NCBI RefSeq assembly: GCF_900101505.1
Contig: NZ_FMZI01000002.1
Location: 62,001-126,000 of the forward strand
DNA length: 64,000 nt
Direction: 5' to 3'
DNA from: Antarctobacter albus
GTDB taxonomy: Bacteria > Pseudomonadota > Alphaproteobacteria > Rhodobacterales > Rhodobacteraceae
The position numbers and the translations under genes were made by a program. The notes beneath the pieces are model-generated. The model was given only the letters and a program-made list of their open reading frames with translations, did not search any database and had not been told where the DNA came from. Shown piece by piece: positions 61,642-64,000 of the stretch. Position 1 is the first letter of the stretch, and every line of letters begins with the position of its first letter.

Positions 61642-63024
61642 CTAGCCGTCCCGCGCAAAGCAGAAAACATTCTGCGAAACCTCGTTGCGGTAACAGCGGG
61701 GAGGCGCGTCGCCCGGCTGCGCCGCGCCGGGCCAGTACCAGGGGATCGCCGTCGCACCGTTGATCGCCAGCGCGCCGCCTGCCTGTTCCAGCCGGGTTTG
61801 CGCGCCCGAGGGCCATTCGAATGTGTCGATCATTCTGCCGTCCGCCGCGGCAAGCCGCTGGCGCAGGCAGGGCTCGTCGTCACTCTTGACTGCCGGCTCT
61901 CCGGTGAAGACGTAGCAGCGCCCGGTTGCGCTCTGGTAGTCGGGCACGCGACCGTCGCGGGGCAGGGCGGAGAGCGGCATTTCTCCGGGCCAGGCCATGT
62001 AGTTCTGGAAGAAGCCGAAAAAGACCGGCGGTTGCGCGTCGCGGACACCGCCGACAGCCCAGACGGACTGGCGGATCAGCCGCGCGTCGCCCCAGAAGCC
62101 CTCGACCAGGCCCGCGTCCGGCCCGGAGGTGGCAGAGCCGCCGGTGCAGGTGCCCGCCGCCTCCATCCCGAAGGCGGTATAGGAAAATCCGGTGTCGGTG
62201 CGGCGGACCGCCTCGAAGGGCAGGCCGCCGCGCGACCAGGCGTCGGGATCGCTGGTCATCTGGTCCTGCACCTTCAGGTAGAGATTGTTGCAGCCATTGC
62301 GGATCGCCGCGTCGCTGATCCGGGTTGGCGGGGCGATGCCCAGGATGCCGATGTCCCAGCGCGCGGCCTCTTCGACGCGGGTGACATAATGCATGTCGGT
62401 GGCAGGGGTGGCGTGCATCCGCGCCGCCAGCGAGGGCGCGAAACGGTAGGTCACGAGGTTGCGAAAGATCAGCTCGCTCACCGCGACGGAAATCTCGTAG
62501 GCACGGGCGACGGTCGCGGCGTCATAGCGGCCTTCGGGGACGGTCAGACTGGGCGCGTGAAAGCCAAGCCGCCCGTCGACATGCAGAAAACGGTTTACCG
62601 AGACGCCGAAATCCGTTTCCGTCGAATGACTGCCCGCCATGAAGACCAGCGCACAGGCGCTTTCGCAGCGGGCGCCGGCGCGGATGACCGTGCCGAGGGT
62701 GCCATGCACCAGCCGGGTCAGCGCCATCGCTTCTGTCAGCGCGCCGCCGGGACTGTCGAGACAGAGGTTCATCGGCTCGTAGATGGCGACGTTGGGCGTG
62801 CCACCCGCCGGGTCCTCGTTCACGTAGATCGTATTGGCATAGCGCGGCAGGGACGCGGCCTGTCTGAGCAGCGCCAGCAGCCTATCGCTGTCGCCCTCGG
62901 CGATCTGGCCCTCCAGCGCGATGAGGCAGCCATAGTCCGCGTCCTGGGTCAGCGACAGTTGCGCGGCCTGGGATGCGGTGGGCAGGGTCAGAAAGACCAG
63001 GGCGATCATCAGCAGGCGGTGCAT
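61642..63024 (-). CDS. Secreted ClpP-like protein (COG3904-type)
   Basis: A 460-residue protein with a signal peptide (MHRLLMIALVFLTLPTASQA). The N-terminal half has a ClpP/crotonase-like core: LCLDSPGGALTEAMALTRL, then RCESACALVFMAG with a serine in the position of the nucleophile, and GRLGFHAPSL with a candidate histidine. The C-terminal 200 residues are Cys-rich and unrelated to known domains. ATG 63024 follows GAGGAG; the open frame upstream is non-coding. Role unknown; a periplasmic protease-like function is inferred. Confidence 0.75.
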   Translation of the reverse strand: MHRLLMIALVFLTLPTASQAAQLSLTQDADYGCLIALEGQIAEGDSDRLLALLRQAASLPRYANTIYVNEDPAGGTPNVAIYEPMNLCLDSPGGALTEAMALTRLVHGTLGTVIRAGARCESACALVFMAGSHSTETDFGVSVNRFLHVDGRLGFHAPSLTVPEGRYDAATVARAYEISVAVSELIFRNLVTYRFAPSLAARMHATPATDMHYVTRVEEAARWDIGILGIAPPTRISDAAIRNGCNNLYLKVQDQMTSDPDAWSRGGLPFEAVRRTDTGFSYTAFGMEAAGTCTGGSATSGPDAGLVEGFWGDARLIRQSVWAVGGVRDAQPPVFFGFFQNYMAWPGEMPLSALPRDGRVPDYQSATGRCYVFTGEPAVKSDDEPCLRQRLAAADGRMIDTFEWPSGAQTRLEQAGGALAINGATAIPWYWPGAAQPGDAPPRCYRNEVSQNVFCFARDG

Positions 63025-63214
63025 GGGCGGCTCCTCTCTCCTCGGGTGGCCCTCCCGGGCCGTCCGCCCGGGCAGCAAAGCAAAGCCGCCCCTCAAAGGC
63101 GAGGAATTTCGTGGCAGGCCTGCAGGGTGCACTGGTTTTAGACATTCGGGATCTTGCAGTTGACCCTGCGAAAGAGCAGACTCGGGCGCAGATTCCGAAC
63201 GAGGGGGACTCTCA

Positions 63215-63511
63215 ATGAAACTCAAAGTCGTCGCGGCCACCGCATTGGTCGCCCTGGCCGCTGCCTGCACCCAGCCCGAGCCGGTGCCGGTCTATGTGCC
63301 GGTCGAGTTCGACAAGTACGGCAACGTGGTCGGCGGGTCGATCGTGGATGGCAATTACGTGCTGGATGACGGCACCGTGGTCGGCCCGGTCAGCCCGGAC
63401 GTCAGCGCCGGAAACCGCAATCGCAATCGCAACCGGGAACGGACAGAACAGCAGTACCAGCAGCAGCAGGTCCAGCAGACCCAGACCCAGCAACAGAAGA
63501 TGGGCGGCTGA
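63215..63511 (+). CDS. Small lipoprotein with Gln-rich tail
   Basis: A 98-residue protein with a lipoprotein signal (MKLKVVAATALVALAAAC; lipobox LAAAC, lipidated Cys18). The mature part has VPVYVPVEFDKYGNVVGG and a SIVDGNYVLDDGTVVG stretch. It is followed by a low-complexity tail with NRNRNRNRERTEQQYQQQQ and further glutamines. The tail may be disordered. Function unknown. It is convergent with the bactofilin gene and ends at a bidirectional terminator. Confidence 0.78.
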   Translation: MKLKVVAATALVALAAACTQPEPVPVYVPVEFDKYGNVVGGSIVDGNYVLDDGTVVGPVSPDVSAGNRNRNRNRERTEQQYQQQQVQQTQTQQQKMGG

Positions 63512-63566
63512 CCCGCCCGGGTCCGTTCCGGCGGGCCAGGGTGGCGAAAACACCGGCTGCGAAATC

Positions 63567-63595
63567 AAAAGGCCCCGCCAATGGCGGGGCCTTTT
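63567..63595. terminator. Bidirectional rho-independent terminator
   Basis: A 13-bp perfect stem AAAAGGCCCCGCC / GGCGGGGCCTTTT around a 3-base loop. The T4 at the end serves the plus-strand lipoprotein gene and the mirrored A4 serves the minus-strand bactofilin gene. Confidence 0.88.
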
Positions 63596-63623
63596 CACGT
63601 TGTCAGATGCAAGAGCGTCGCGA

Positions 63624-64000
63624 TCAGTCGTTGCTGGCCGCCGTGGTCGGGGCCGCTGCGGGGGCCTGGGGCGCCGGCTGCTGGCGCTTGCCGCCGTTCA
63701 GCGGATCGTCCTGACGCTGCACCGAGCCTTCGAAATGGGCGCCGGATTCGATCGCGATGGTCTTGTGAATGATGTCGCCCTCGACACGGGCGGTGGCGGT
63801 CAGGCGCACCTTGAGGCCGCGCACGCGGCCCACGATACGGCCATTCACCACCACGTCGTCGGCGACCACTTCGCCCTTGATGGTGGCGCTTTCGCCGATG
63901 GTCAGGACATGGGCGCGGATGTCACCTTCGACCGTGCCTTCGACCTGGATGTCGCCGGTTGTCTTGATGTTGCCCGTCACGTGCAGGTCGGCCGACAGCG
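63624..64000 (-). CDS. Bactofilin, partial (start outside the window)
   Basis: The frame is open to the window edge, with 125 complete codons visible. The right-handed beta-helix core repeats are seen as DIQVEGTVEGDIRAHVLTIG, then SATIKGEVVADDVVVNGRIV, then LTATARVEGDIIHKTIAIE, which is the bactofilin pattern. The tail is proline- and alanine-rich (QQPAPQAPAAAPTTAASND). Bactofilins polymerise without nucleotides and organise cell-envelope processes. The beta-helix is read in frame up to the edge (SADLHVTGNIKTTGD). The true start lies outside. Confidence 0.92.
   Translation of the reverse strand, partial: LSADLHVTGNIKTTGDIQVEGTVEGDIRAHVLTIGESATIKGEVVADDVVVNGRIVGRVRGLKVRLTATARVEGDIIHKTIAIESGAHFEGSVQRQDDPLNGGKRQQPAPQAPAAAPTTAASND

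Overview
The window is about 64 kb of GC-rich chromosomal DNA with mostly alphaproteobacterial housekeeping genes. Several things point to the Rhodobacteraceae (Roseobacter group): strong G/C preference at third codon positions, the yajC-secD-secF-tauE-Mth938-ccmABCDG order, an aconitase divergent from a DUF1223 gene, DUF3422, DUF6314 and DUF4396 genes, Hint_2 proteins, and recurring intergenic repeats built on GGTATTTT and CCAAGAAGAA. No rRNA, tRNA, CRISPR array, integrase or transposase gene was recognised.

Layout. 1-8.6 kb: the end of a trypsin-like protease, the Sec accessory operon (yajC, secD, secF), a TauE/SafE permease, an Mth938-like protein, cytochrome c maturation genes ccmA-B-C-D-G and a diheme cytochrome c. 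8.6-16.4 kb: an accessory block of six tandem same-strand Hint-domain proteins with different N-terminal modules, plus one TM2-domain membrane protein, with an AT-rich 726-bp gap inside. 16.7-25 kb: acnA, a DUF1223 protein, an LpxL-like acyltransferase, a lone fliG, a tiny Cys-rich secreted protein, DUF4396 and purB. 25-28.9 kb: DUF6314, DUF3422, a YeeE/YedE sulfur-compound transporter and DUF1697.

29-43 kb is a peptide or N-acyl amino acid utilisation region. A family-5 binding protein and two permeases are divergent from their fused double ATPase. They are followed by an ArgE-like deacetylase, a DadA-like FAD oxidoreductase, two M20 amidohydrolases and a LuxR-type regulator with an NTF2-like N-terminus, then rsgA. 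The likely logic is import of peptides or conjugated amino acids, followed by hydrolysis and oxidative deamination. 43-48 kb: a glycosyltransferase-like protein, a methionine aminopeptidase, fabF and mltG. 48-58 kb: MmcQ/YjbR, a VOC protein, cysS, cimA, a methyltransferase, an NDUFAF6-like synthase-fold protein, an MFS transporter, and an operon of a CobK-like reductase, an AlkA-type glycosylase, a secreted protein and a carboxylesterase. 58-64 kb: a frameshifted Sel1-repeat gene, an ABM monooxygenase, a PDZ protein with a truncated trypsin domain, an HNH endonuclease, a periplasmic ClpP-like protein, a small lipoprotein and the end of a bactofilin gene.

The most unusual content is the Hint array. 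Next in interest are the dispersed palindromic intergenic repeats, a 141-bp inverted-repeat element between cysS and cimA, and a stretch of unusual codon use inside cysS.
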